A stretch of DNA of 64,000 nt from Antedon bifida (taxonomy: Eukaryota > Echinodermata > Crinoidea > Comatulida > Antedonidae), in assembly GCA_963402885.1 (NCBI GenBank), contig OY727101.1:17770417-17834416 (forward strand). Reading direction: 5' to 3'. The position numbers were made by a program, and so were the translations under genes. The notes beneath the pieces were generated by a model. It was given only the letters and a program-made list of their open reading frames with translations, made no database searches and was not told where the DNA came from. Positions within the stretch are counted from its first letter, which is position 1; each line of letters begins with the position of its first letter. Positions 11,901 to 25,100 of this stretch are shown one piece after another.

Positions 11901-13553
11901 TATACCACCTACTCAATACTGGAGGCTGGATAATGAAAGAAAAAATAAGACACTTTAAGAATAAACTGAGACTTTACTGTAGTGTAGTAGTAGAGGTCCT
12001 TTGAAAGAGCCAGTGAATATCATTATCAGACAATTATTGACCCTAATTCAGGGTCGCCAATGAAAGAAGACGGTAACAATGCAATTAACACACAAACTGA
12101 TGACTAGTACACATGAAGTACTAAGTAGCAAGTGTGTATATTTACACTAAGATGTCAGTAGGAGGAAGGATGTGTCCATTTCACTTGCCACTAGTTATTG
12201 GCAATACCGTAACCACAAATGGTTTGAACTCGTTCACAGCTCAATTTCATTTTTGTTCTTTGATAGGCCATTATTGAGCAATTGATAGATTGTAACCAGA
12301 TTAACACAACATTACAATATTAAAACAATTAGATCGCACAGTACAATTAAGTAAGACTATAGGTAAATTGGATGCCAACACAATTATATACTTAATTCCA
12401 TTTGAGATCCAGAACATGGATTTATTTTTTATTTTATTTCAACCGAATCCAACAGCGAAAAATCGCCAATTATAGGATGCCTTAAAATAAAAATATATAC
12501 TGTACATAAAAAATAAATCAAAACAAAATAAATCATACAATGTTGTATGATTTATCAATTAAAATCATATTATTGTGATATTTTTAAATTTATAATCAAG
12601 CTACTTTTGCTAGATCTGTAAACAAATATTATTGTACATTTTTCCTGCAACTAAAAATAGACTCGGCCAATTACAACAACCCCTCCAGCAATTTTGAGTG
12701 TTTATCACTTAGGGTTATTGGATGACATCTTAATATGGGACTGATGACATTTTGAGGCAGTTCTGGTAACTGGGAATGCTTAATATGGCATTCATCTCTC
12801 TGTCAATCATCTTCCAGACAGTGGTCATGTCAATGACCTTCACAAACCATCAAGATCAGATACTGATTACTACTGAAAACTAGGTAACAAAATGTAATTA
12901 ATTGGTTAAACTTTTGTTGAAAGAAAAGACAAACCTAATAATAATGGTGAAGTACAATACCAAACAATACAGTAATATTATTTTATTTTTACATATCATA
13001 GGCCTAGCCTATATATCATTTACCTAAAAAACAACTGATTAAAAATGTGTAGAAAGAATAAAAAATAAAGATGTGCTCAAAATAAATGTCAGACACCCAC
13101 TGTCAGTAAGGCCTAGAGTAATAGTAGTAGTATTACTAATAAAAAAGCTAGGCCTAGCCTAGGCCTAGTTAGGTTGCCACTTCCCCACTCATTGGCGGTG
13201 TGGCACTGTACTGCTCGCGCACCATACCACCAGTAGCAGTGAGTGCTGGCCTCTAGGCCTAGCTTGCTAGGCCTAGAGTCCCTCAAAACAAATGCTTTTT
13301 ATGAGCTAGTCCTATATGTGTGTGCGAAATATGGTAGATGGTAGGCTTAACAGGCTAGCTATGAAATGTTTGTCTAGTAAGCCTAGGCCTATTAAAATAC
13401 CGAGTGTGTATGGAAGAATGGGATAACATTTTGACAGCAGACAACAAAGTGGAGTGAGCCATTTTTAGTACGAAAACTAAAAATTTAACAAAGTTTTTGT
13501 CAGACAAATATTGCAATTAGGCCTAACTGTTTAACTTACTTTATGCGACCCAT
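5929..13553 (-). CDS. numb: Numb, N-terminal part (start of the PTB domain); gene continues off the left edge
   Basis: Numb is a membrane-associated endocytic adaptor that antagonises Notch during asymmetric division. Its PTB domain binds NPxF/NPxY-type peptides. Exons, in transcript order: alternative first exon 13540-13553 or 7104-7144, exon 2 at 6319-6538, exon 3 at 5929-6003. Exon 2 encodes an S/G/R-rich lead, then [13 protein letters not shown] and KPHQWQQDE, the hallmark N-terminus of Numb. Exon 3 continues with [13 protein letters not shown] and CEDAAKVL, the first strands and helix of the PTB domain. Junctions are GT/AG and in phase (first exon to 2: 2+1; 2 to 3: phase 0). The rest of the PTB domain, the DPF/NPF tail and the stop are absent from 1-5928, so they lie outside the window. 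Compared with vertebrate Numb there is an N-terminal extension of about 40 residues before MKKLR. Confidence 0.9.
7104..7144 (-). CDS. numb: numb alternative first coding exon ([13 protein letters not shown] start)
   Basis: ATG at 7144 opens 13 codons plus AG, ending at CAG|GTTTTTG. The AG plus the first G of exon 2 (6538) makes Arg, giving an acidic start that leads into [10 protein letters not shown]. The frame stays open for at least 15 codons upstream of the ATG, so the true start could be further 5'. The donor is GTTTTTG, weaker than consensus. This may be a promoter-proximal exon separate from 13540-13553. Confidence 0.65.
7145..13539. other. numb intron 1 / alternative-promoter region, no other gene seen
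   Basis: No ORF with recognisable protein features. The most visible property is a very high density of the words TACTGTA and TACAGTA, often run together as palindromes (for example near 8130-8270, 9470-9600 and 11150-11470). At 13,140-13,400 there are many GGCCTA/TAGGCC repeats. Segments around 6730-6860 and 12420-12550 resemble decayed repeat tails. Confidence 0.5.
13540..13553 (-). CDS. numb: Candidate numb alternative first coding exon (MGRIK start)
   Basis: ATGGGTCGCATAAA followed by GTAAG. Four codons plus AA join the first base of exon 2 as Lys, in the same phase as the 7104 exon, giving MGRIK then EFFFGG. A consensus donor, the small basic start (as in vertebrate Numb first exons) and the nearby GGCCTA-rich stretch support a real 5' exon. 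Only 14 coding bases are involved, so chance is not excluded. Confidence 0.45.
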
Positions 13554-14059
13554 CGCCGTTCAAAGTAAAACTATAATCCAACTAAAAATCCAAGAGTACT
13601 TTAAATATGAGTTCAAATAAAAAATAACGAAACTGATTAAAAATTGATTCCAATTCACTTCTAACGGAAGACCATCAAAAACAACCTCAAGGCCCACAGT
13701 AGGTGCAGTACTGTGTAATTTAGTTGCGTACTTTTGATGACGTACGGCATTCCATGCTGATCGAAAAGGGCTACACTTCTCTAGCTATTTTGAGCAATTT
13801 AGACACAACCATTTTAAAAACGGGTCCACTACATAACTATTTAAATAATTACAGCAAATAAAAGCGTTTAACTATACTAATTTAATAGCTTAAGAAGCAC
13901 ACCTATATTTCTTTTAATTTAATTTATATTTAACTGTTTAATTATAAAAAAAAATAAAAATTAAATGACAGTATTGCATTGTAAAATACGTTTCTATAAT
14001 GCGCTGACCCATAGTCATTAAGGGATCGCCTCCCATTAAAAAAAGTGTACTTGTGTAAG

Positions 14060-14100
14060 CATGGAGGAAATATACAGTAAATATACTGTATTCCTCCATG
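14060..14100. repeat. CATGGAGG hairpin, copy 1
   Basis: Inverted repeat CATGGAGGAA...TTCCTCCATG with TATACAGTA/TACTGTAT as the inner arms and an AAA loop. The same outer arms occur at 40387-40428 with a different core. Confidence 0.6.
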
Positions 14101-17100
14101 GTGTAAGCAATACGGTGTCTTACTTTTAATGTGTGTAAATATAGAACTTGATTTATAATTCTTTTTGATCAAACAATTGTATCATCCTAAAATTAAATAA
14201 TCAACTTTAATATAAGCGATATTTATAATGCTAATTCCAATATAATTTAAAGTCGACTTATCAATCTTTTATTTCTATTTAATATATGTGAATTTATAAA
14301 TGACCACGAGATAAATAAATCATACAGATTCTTATAGCTGATCGTGCGGTGCCGCAGCTTAATTGCTATTTTGCACTTTAATAAACATATACTGTACACA
14401 TGTTGAGCTTGCCATAGCAGACAATAACAGACACTCTATGGGTCTATTATATAGTCGCTTTAAAAAAATCGTTTAAAAACAACAATGTCTTAATGTCAGA
14501 AGGTGTTCATTCTAAACAATTAAGAAATGTTTTTTAAATTTTATATTTTTAAAAATATGCATTACCAGTATCAAAATTATGTCTAGTTTATTACCGCGTC
14601 TATTGCTTTATTTCATGATCCCTGAATAAAGTTTTTCTTACGGAAGCTGGAAGACCCCACTTGGTCGATATTTACCAGTAAACACTGATTTTGAAATACC
14701 AACGAAATGTGTCATGAATTAATAATTAATCATTCTTCTGTAAATACAAATCAAATTTTTGCTGTATGCACTAGATCGATCGAAAGTTGAAAATGATGAC
14801 AGAATATTATCGACAAAAGAGTGACCAAAGGATGATTCACCACGGAGTGTAGGCCTGGTGACTCACAACATACATGAAGATTGTTCAGGACCTTTGTTGA
14901 TTAATCTCCAGACAAAACTCATGAATGAACTGGAACATGAACTGAACATTTATTGGAATTATAAATCATTGGAGTTGGAATCATTTCAATAAGCTGTCTC
15001 TGAGAGTGGACAGTCTAAACAATGGCTGCTATAAGTTTGTGGGTTACATGGGTTACCTCCATGGTCAGGATTTGGGCTGGGGTGTATGCACAATCAGGCC
15101 TACACCCAAAACTCCACCCAGGGAATTAGCCTTGGGGAGGAGTATGAACAAAGGTGTGTTTGCTGTCATTAGTTAAGGGCTTGGTAAGTTATATAAATAT
15201 TCATAAAACACAATGTTTACACTTTTTGTTGGCAAAAGAAAATGGACTCGACTAGGCCTTAAGCCTATATAATGTGGTTAGTTGCGGGAAAAGTTCGAGT
15301 GAAAAAGATACGACATAGACCTACTAATCCCTGTTTGTTTTATGTGTTTTTATTTAATTCGTTGTAAATCAAAACAAGGCGAAGGGTACCCGAGTGGAAC
15401 ATGAACACATTAGTTCTTACGTAGTGAATCATTTTTATCGATAAATATTAACAGTGTCGGCAAGGCTTTGTTTCAGTTTCGATGAAAATTTATTATTGAT
15501 ATGTGATATAGAGAAATACAACGTGTTCAATAAAACAATCATCTTAAATTTGGATATACTGTTCTGGGTTTAAACTCAAATAAATCAGCACATGAATTTA
15601 ATCGTGAATATTAAACACTATTGAAACCCATCCGTGCGATAAAATAACAAAACAATAAATCAATATGCGTTCTATTATTATTAATTATGATTTATTGGTA
15701 TGTGGTTGTTCCAGGTTGTGAGAAACATATTGGCCGATTACTTATGTTAAAATTTATTTAATATATTCCAATGGAATTTATTGTTGTATTAATATATCCC
15801 ATGAAAATGGGTGGATACAACGGGAACGACGAAAGACCGTACTAAGGTGATATCTTCGCGCGCGCGGTCGAATCTGGTGTACAAAACAGAAGTTAATTGA
15901 CTGTAGAGGGCGCTACATGATAAAGTTAAACAGAGCCATTTTTATATAATAATACTGTATATGGCTCTGAAGTTAAAAAATCTGTACGCAATTTCAAATT
16001 CGTGGAATAATTTCAGGGTGTCCACGTAATTTTATCAATATTATAATACGGTTAAGGTGCAAAATGAAGCTTTCGTTGCATTGAGTATGGGAAATACTAC
16101 TATAGGCTAAATAGTTGATGATGATAAATATTGTTGAAAATTCTTTAAGACATACTTAAAATTAGTAAAATCAGGGTTGAAGGGGAGGGGTACATTTCTG
16201 TATAATAGGCCTGCCTAACCTCCCGTCTCTAGTCAAATATTTGGGCAAAGAAGGCTGGGGGACCGTACCGTGATATAATGATAGTTCGACAGAATGAGGA
16301 GGACTTTAAAAAAAATCAACTAAGCCTGAATCGTTTTTTTTCATTATTTCCTTCATAAAATCCATCGAATTTCTTTATTGCGGATACTTGGGTGTTCACA
16401 TTTTTGTTTTTCTTTCTCTTAATGTGCGATGACTAAGAATAGGTAAAATAATGAACGCTATCGACTAAACGGCCTCGCCTATAAGTAATAACACTTAGAA
16501 AAGATGATTTTATTGTTCGCATGATGATAATTAGTATTTTTCCGAGACAGCCAAATGACATTTTAACGTACACATTAGTCCGTTAGTTAATAATTGTCAA
16601 CGTCACTGGCTAATGCACACTGATATATTGGGGGAAGCGTATCGATATAATATGTGAAAAGTAGTGGGTTTGTGTTTATATAGGGTTGGGTGGTTATGGG
16701 TGGGGCGCAGTTGATTTTTAAATTACTAAATCAGTTCAGGAGTTGGTTGTAAACGATGACGTATGTGAGGTTGGCATAGTATGAAGATGGATCGAATATG
16801 GGGAGAAAAATGGTAAAGAGGACCTCGTGCAGAAGAAGTGGATCGAGTGGGTCAGATAATACTGTGTCGTACCGTGTGTATGAAATCAATGACGATGGGT
16901 AAATTTGGTAAATGGATAAATGGACACTGGGGCGGGTGGGGGCAGTGTATCGATGGAGATGGATCGAATATGGGAATGAGTGGTAAAAAAGACCACTGAG
17001 GGTTCATGTTCTTGAAGAAGTGGAGTGGGTCAGATAATACTGTGCCGTGTGCAAAATGACAAATGATGATGGGTCATTTTGGTAACTGTTGGCTGTAGAG

Positions 17101-17904
17101 TAGTTTGTAGACTATCAGATAATGATTAACGTGGAATACTTTTAAAAAAAATAAATAATTAATTAAAACATATTTACATACGTGTCTCGACACACAAAAT
17201 GCACGGACGACGTGTGCTACTACAATATTGGAAGTATGTCGGTGTTATTACGAGAAATTCTTTTAAAGGCATTATCTCTAAGTACGTACTTGCGCAATTT
17301 AGACACAATCAACAATGAAAATGTAATATCTACGTCTCTAACTATATTTCCTGGTTATACCATATCAGATTCTAAAATAAAAATACATTTATATTTATGA
17401 TTGCATAATCCTCGGAACGAGATGATTTTGCAAATAAAAAATTAGGCGTACACAAGCCGCATGGGTCTCTTACTTTGCATCTCAACATTTTAAGTAGTCC
17501 CGTCAGAACAATTCAATGTGCACATTCCGATCGTAAATGACGATACAACGATATAAATAATTGAGCTAGAGAATTAGTATTTTCAAAAGTAATAAAAGTA
17601 CCTATAGATATAAAAGTACCGATATATTCTTATCGATGGTATTTTTTTTAGAAGGATAAAATGTACTGCGCAAAAAATTATTGCGATTTGTTTTGTTTGA
17701 GTGTCTGAGAGAAAATGTTGCATTCGCTTTAATTTATTGGGGGATTATTTCTACAGTTTATTTAAGGTCGAATTTCATCCTTCAACCAATCACTGGCATA
17801 GTATACTAATTCGGATGTATCTGATAGATTTACTAGTACATCAGACCCTACAGTAAAGCAGCTCCTCTGATTAATTAAAATAAAGGGGGGAGTAGGGCAG
17901 GGGA

Positions 17905-18110
17905 AACTTCGGAACCAAACAGAGTGTTCCAATAGGGATTTCCTCTTGAAAATTATTGGCCGACTGTGTTAAAACATATTTCTAGTTATAGTTTTACCCC
18001 CATATTAGGGCCCGACCTCAACAAGTGAGTTTCCCTATAGTTTTTACGGAAAGTGTCGCCGTAATGGGCCTATTGGATGTCCTTTTGGAGGAGAGGTCTC
18101 CTTTATTCGA
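17905..18110. repeat. GGGGACAC-family repeat, degenerate
   Basis: Contains GGAACCAAACAGAGTGTTCC, a TTAAAACATATTTCTAG stretch and GTGTCGCC/GGTCTCC words in the order seen in the better copies at 26,100 and 47,265. No coding capacity. Confidence 0.4.
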
Positions 18111-20110
18111 AGTCAAGTATCATCTGTGGGGGAGAGGGGGATAGTTCTTTAGAGTGGGACCACTTGATTTTGTGATAATTGCCTTAACAATGTATAGGTT
18201 TCATGTAAGACACGGTTACTACCATAGACCGATTTGAAAAATAAGAAAAAAATACACGGGCTTTGTTGTGTTTGAAATGAAATACATACTAATAAAAATA
18301 CCGCTATACATTTAATTAGGCCTCCACGTATAGACATATACGAATTAATTTAAAATACATGTTCCGGTATCGGGAGATCAAAGGGCACCTTGCATTCGAC
18401 AGGTAGTCGGGAGTGCCTGGTGAAAATTGACGTAGGGCTTATCAAAATGAAATTATTAAAAATATTAATGATCCATGAAGTATACGAAAAATATATTAAC
18501 TTACATTTTATCTGTACAAGACTGACCGCTTTTATTCCCTGGTGATGATAGCCACAAATGAGGCAGAACAGACGTGAACATACAATGAATTACAAATAGA
18601 TTGTAAGCAGTATATTACCGTTTATATTAATAATCGATACAAAATGGTGGTAGGGCGTACAGCACTGATAACATACAGGATAAACAAACACATAAAACGT
18701 ACCTTAGTCACTGTGCAAAGTGAATCCCAGGCTATTTGTTCAGCGCGCCGTGTGTATATATAAATACACACACACACCGTTCAGGTAAAATATTCCGATT
18801 AAATTCCGCAATTTAAAAATCCCGTAATAATTGTTTAAATTATGTTCGGATGCAAATAGAATATTAATCATCCATTAATAAAATAAAATATCCATTATTT
18901 CGTTAAAATATCTCGCGTTATGAACACGCCTATATGTGTAAATTTTAGCAATATCGGTGTGTTGTATATATATAATTAGTCAATATGGCATGGTTATAGC
19001 TAGTCATTCAATAAAGAGCCACTCTCAAGGTAAAATCAATAACAACCGACCAGCGCATGAGCAGAGCATGATAAAACGTTTCTATAAAGATGTTCGCCTT
19101 TTTTCTTAATATTACGAGAACCATAGGAAATACAGAATAAATTCAACAATAAACTGGAAGGCTTTGGGGCAAATTCATAACCACAATGGCCTAATTGACA
19201 ATTTGTTTTCGCTATTGGCAGACGGTAGCGAGCTGGTAACAATAGATGGTGATCACTGATGCGTATCATTCTGAATATTAATAAGGCCTGCTATACGTTG
19301 CCTTCGCGAGTGAAGATGTTGTCGTCCAATGAACAGATGTAGATAATTTACGTAATACGTGTTCATTTTACGTCAAATCTATTTGTTGTGTAAATCCTGT
19401 ATTTTGGTAATGAAGGAGAGTCAATACTATAAAATGTTTGATAATCGAATGTTTAGAGTTTTAGACAACGCAAATAACATTAAATTGATGACGATATTAT
19501 AAGAAATATTAAAAAAAATCACTTTGCTGTCTAATAAAACTTGAGATGAGCATAACATGGACTAGTAAAAGCATCCATAGTGTAGATTCTTATATGCCAT
19601 GTCCTTCAGATGTGATGTCAAGTTGTTGGTTTAGTGTTGATAAAGGCACCATGCTGTCAGTGCGTGCCCAGGAGTAGACCCCTTGTTGATACCAACTAAG
19701 ATTATAGCAGTGACAAGCCCAACATATATTTAATGGTTTTTATTTATTATTATTACGTTATTATTTTATTTATTTTATATATTTTTATGAAATGGCTATT
19801 CTATATTAAAATGTATTACTCTATTAAAATACCACAAAATTACATTGAATTATTGTTTAAAAACTTAAAACAAACTGTACAAGTCAACTAAACAAACATT
19901 GAAATGTTTGCTGTTTTGGTTCCTTTGGCGTTTCATACATACTACTTTTCCAATTACCTTATAAAGAAAGTACTAGACATTGCATTTTCACAGTTCTCAC
20001 CTACAAAAGTATGTTACCCTTATTAATACAAATTAGTGCTTTTAACAAAATTGAATATAGTACTGGTTAAATGGTTAAAATAAAAAATAAGTACAGTATG
20101 GATAATAATA

Positions 20111-20277
20111 GTCTGGGCTCCAGATGGAGTTTAGTCTTAATATTAGTAAAAATATAAATATTTTTGCACATATGGCGTTTCATACGTGTATTACTTGAGT
20201 TTGTATTTTCAGACAAAAATCAAAACGACGATGTGTGAAATGACATAAAAAAGACAATAAATACAGACAAGTCTAGG
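20111..20277. repeat. GTCTGGG repeat (family C), copy 1
   Basis: A segment from GTCTGGGCTCCAGATGGAG through GCACATATGGCGTTTCATAC to AGACAATAAATACAGACAAGTC. It is closely repeated at 58473-58643. Its ends are weak inverted repeats (GTCTGGG/AGTCTA). Probably a short non-autonomous element. Confidence 0.65.
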
Positions 20278-20480
20278 ATAATAACAATAACACTGTGTAA
20301 TAAGACTATTTGCAGAACTTCTATATGGAAGAAATAAAAGCACTATGTATAAACTATACACCAATGGCGTCAGTATAAGCACCTCATTTATTAAGCACCT
20401 GGTTTATTAAGCACCACTTGTATCTGGTCTCACCCTAATTTTCACTTGCTCTAAAGAAACCAAATACTACCCAAATACCA

Positions 20481-20621
20481 GCTTATTCTTGGTCCCACTA
20501 GGACGCAAGGACGTAAGCACAATGCAAGTAATTTGACCAATCACAAGTGATGGATTATTCGCACTGTCACTTGTCATTGGTCAATTCACTCACACTTTGC
20601 ATTCCGTCCTTAGCAGGACTT
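20481..20621. mobile_element. MITE family B (CCCACTAGGACGCAA), copy 1
   Basis: Palindromic element: CCCACTAGGACGCAAGGACG on the left, TGACCAATCACAAGTGATGG and a CACTTGTCATTGGTCA mirror inside, then CCGTCCT on the right. It has no ORF. Other copies are at 42438-42590, 42691-42815 and, split, at 58453-58713. Confidence 0.7.
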
Positions 20622-22160
20622 CCAACCTTATATTACACTTTTCGGAAATGATTTACTCTATTTAACATAATTGCAATTATTATAACCAAATATGTTTTTT
20701 TTACAATCAACATACCTAGTCCTATAAACTAGTCTAAATCTAAATTAATTAGTCATAAAACTTCTTAAATATAAATTTATTTTAAAGGCTTTGTATAAAT
20801 CAAGGGTATTATAAAGTTATTATAAAAATATGAAAGATTTGAATAATTATAAAATGTATACATATTCATAATACAATTACAATATAAACACAGTTACAGT
20901 AGGACATCTCCTTTGGGACACTTGTAGAGTTGACCAATCACAAGCAACCGTTTGGATGGATCATGGTGTTGTCATTGGTCACATTACAAGCTTCAGTATC
21001 TTTATTAATTTGTTATACAACTGGAATGCATATATTTATTTTTAAATTCCCCACTCCCTCACAGATGGGTTAAAAATACACAAGGTATATAAAATGATTA
21101 TATTAAAATTCTATTACTATATAAATTGATTCTGAAAGAATAACAAATATTAATCACAACAAAGCATACATTTGCATAATTAACTAATTACTTGGTGACA
21201 CCACAAAATCTTATTAAAATCTTAAGTAAATAGTATTTTGCTAATTTGATTCATTATTTTATTCTTTTATGTATTAGTGTGGGTCAAAAATGTACCCTAA
21301 CAAATTTCCCAAAACATCAAAAAAAAAACTTGAGCATTATTTGGTCTATACTAGAGGGCCAAGGTTTAAGTAACATTAAAAACGTACCATTTTGTATAGT
21401 ATATAATATATGGAGAATTAGTAAACTTTCAAAAAAAAAACTCTTCTAAAACAATCCCTTCCATTTAAAATATATTATGAAAACCAGACTGGACATTTTG
21501 GACCAGCCCAAGGATTTTGGGAAAGTTGAACACTTTCCCAACTACTAGTTTAAAATAGCAGACAACTGAAAGCACGATTGCTATTGTATCATATATTCCG
21601 AGTTTCAAATTATACGAAAGCACTATTGTAGTTTATAAGTTTTTCTTTAGTACCTAATTATTATACTTGCACCTAACTGAAGCAAAATAGCGGAGATTAA
21701 AATAAAGAATCTGTTTAAAGAAAACATATTGAAGAGGTTAGGACTGTCTTCTGTCTTCAGAAAAGTGAAAGACCAATATTTTCTCTTTTCAGAGAATTTA
21801 TTGCATAATTACTTTGCAAAAAAGCTTTAGACTTTTACCAAGACAACTCTGGTGGCTGCAGTCAGCTATAGAGGGATTTCAGGTATTGGACTTTCATTTT
21901 AGTATAAACTATCCTAACAACTACATAGCCTAGAAAATTAAAACTGGATAAAAAGTCGCAAGGTTAAAATGTGTTTAGTATCTTTCCTCTCTTTCAATTT
22001 TAGAGGACATCTTTAAATAGGGGAAAAAGGTATTATTTGTAAATTCTCTTTTTTAAATTCACACGGACGTAAATGTTTTGGTACAGATATGTTCTTCCAC
22101 TTACACTAACCTGCATAGGAAATTTAAAAATGTACATTACCTCACACTAATTAAAGCCAA

Positions 22161-25100
22161 CTATGGTTGGAATGCTACGTTACCACTAATAGAAGAAGCA
22201 GAGGTAACAACATCAACACTCGGGTTGGAGTAATCGTGAACTGTGCCTAACACATCGAGGTCATTCAAATCTTGTTTTTTGGATACTTTAAAAACATCAA
22301 CATCCAATGAGATCGACCTGAAAGAAAAAACAAATTTGAAACCTGTGGCCGTATTGACAAATGACATTTAAGTGATTTTTTTTTTTACCACAGTCTATAG
22401 AGATATTACAGTGGATATTATTTTATTTAATAGTAATATCTCTTTGCACATTCACAGCAAGACTTCTAAGATGTGAGAGCATTCACACTAAATGCTTTGG
22501 ATACGTAAAATTATCTGGGCAAGTTTTTTGGGGCACGCAGAACTCGGAAAGTAACAGTAGCATGTGGATTGGTCTTCCAGTCAGGTAACTAGATCCTTGC
22601 AATTTTTTAGCAATTTTGTTAATCTCTGTCTACACTATCAAACTAGTTTCACAAAAAATGTGTGATGTGCCCAAATATGGTAGTGATATGCCCAAAGATG
22701 GTAGTGATATGACATCATCATGTCCATATATGGGCACATCACATTTTTTTGTCACACAAAGTTTGATAGTGTAAACAGAGCTTAATACCTACAAATTACA
22801 TTAACTAAAATGGAAAATCTGGCCACAGAAGATTTATTGAATTTTCTATCATAAAGAATCTGTTTACATACCGTTGACATCGGCAAAGCTGTTTCTTACG
22901 TATTATAAAGACAATGATAGTAACAATAATGACAGCTGTAACTCCTGACACAGCCACAGCAACAATGAAACCAGCATTCATACCTGTCACAAAAAAAAAC
23001 ATACATTTCAAGCCAATCTGTATAGAAATAGGAAGTCCTTTGTTGTAAATAGCATTCATATGTATAATTCAAATGTTCAATGATAACTCTATACACTGTA
23101 ATTTTTATTGTACAGTATTTTAACATTGGCCTGTTAACTATATTTTAAAACTGGCCTATAGCGTTTGTGCAATTTGATGTATCGTTCTTGTAGTTTTATT
23201 GTCTTAATTATGCCAAGCAAAACGAATTTCCCTTTTAAGTGGACCAATAAAATGTCTTGAATGTTGAATTTTATAAAACATTAATTTAAAGCCTCGTCTC
23301 CACTATCAAACTTTATGTGACAACAAAATGTGATGTGCCCATATATGGACATGATGATGTCAAATCACTACCATATTTAAGCACATCACACTTCTTATGG
23401 CAAACTAGTTTGATAGTTTAGACAGAGCTTTACGATTATGCTGCATTTTACACAAAAACTATTGCAATTAGTGACACTGTGGTTTGCTTGCTTACCTAAC
23501 CTGGGTCGCTGGTTCAAATCTTGTAATAGTTCTGAGATCTGAGACAGCACCATTACTTTAAGCCTCATACAGGACTTGGTTCACAAAGCATGGGTTTTTC
23601 CCATCCCGTAATTGGCAAGCTTTGTATGGTGTGAAAAAAATGGAGACGGGATTATACCTAAACAGTATGGTAATGAAAAAAATGTTTCCTAAATAAATCA
23701 AGAAAACAAATGGATTACCAGATTCACTTTGTTGTTTACTTGGCAACGACTTCTCGTCATCTGGGACGCATCCTGCGAAGCAACTGGTATCCACGCTAAA
23801 GTTCATTGAAGCTACGATGACGGACGGCGTGTCTTTAATGTAATCCTGGTAACTTGTGAACAGTTTGTCGGCCTGAGTCTGGTTGAGTGCCGACATGTCT
23901 GTTTGAAATACTACACTTCCTTTTAAGATTTTGCTTCCTATAAGAAATAAAAATGTGAAAAGAAATATACAGTAAAAACTTTCTTTTTTAAAAATTATTT
24001 TATAGTAAAACAAATCTTATTAAAAAAGTTTTGATACATTCGAAGAGAAAAAAGAAAAAATATTAAACATTTAATAAATGCATACATGCCAACACTCCAC
24101 TACACTTTTGGGCAGGAGACTCCCATATTTTAGACTTGTCTCCTGGCCTAATATTGTGCTCCCGTTTTCCTACATTTTTTAAGCCATTCTACGAACATTT
24201 GCGGTCATAACTTTCTGATTTTGTTCTTAATGGAAAGGGGATTCCCATCACAGAGCCACCACGCAATACTGCTTGTGACGTCACACACTGCACTCCTTTC
24301 CTCTCAAATCTAACTGTGCTACAGGGTTAGGTGCTAAACCACTATGTTTACTGCACAATCTTCATTAGTGTGTGTGTGTTATAAGACTTACGAGTGAGAT
24401 ATGCTGGACTAAAACCACATTGGCATCTACTCTCAATGCCTTTGACAACAACAGCTTGCAAAGCAGACAACAAAAAGTCATCTCCTTTCCATTTCTCATA
24501 TTCAGCACTGATCAGCCTCATCTGGATGGTCTTAAGGAATGACTTATCTGGACAAACGTTGTCTGCTCCAGGTGTCATTGCAGACATCATGAAGGAGTTG
24601 GTGGACTTTGTCTGACAGCAAGCACACCGGCTAATTGATACCTGAAATGGCAGGAGCCTGGAATAAAAATGTAAAGAGGTTTTTAATGAATTTTAACAAT
24701 AAGATGAAATGAAGGGACATTCATGCATAGGCAGAATAAAAATTAACAATTACAATAAGATAATAATAATATCCTGGATTTATATAGCGCCTAATGTTGT
24801 GAAATCTCTAAGCACTGAACATTATTACCCCAGTTATTTTTTTGGATCAAACACGTATGGAAACATACTCCCATAATGCAGCTGGTAATCAGCACAAAGT
24901 TGTGTTTTGATCTAACCGGGTTCCCATTTATATACCTGGGTGGAGAGAGGCGTAAACGAAAGTAAAGTATCTTGCCTGAGGATACAAGCAATGCGGCAAG
25001 AGTTGGATTCGAACCTCGATCTCACGATCAGTAGTCGAACGTCCAACACACTGCGCCACACGCCCTTAAAATGAACAAACATTCATTCATAGACAGAATA

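Larger units (their letters stand above)
13554..22160. other. Intergenic or numb 5' flank, no gene called
   Basis: No ORF here shows a protein family signature. The region holds a hairpin (14060-14100), a CG-rich patch TTCGCGCGCGCGGTCG near 15,855, and repeats listed separately. At about 18,500-18,720 the minus strand has two candidate donors (AAAAT|GTAAGT near 18,506; CTAAG|GTACGT near 18,703) downstream of a TATATAA-like box near 18,755. These could be a distal 5' untranslated exon of numb, but nothing confirms it. An AATAAA on the minus strand near 21,787-21,792 is a possible poly(A) signal of the next gene. Confidence 0.45.
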
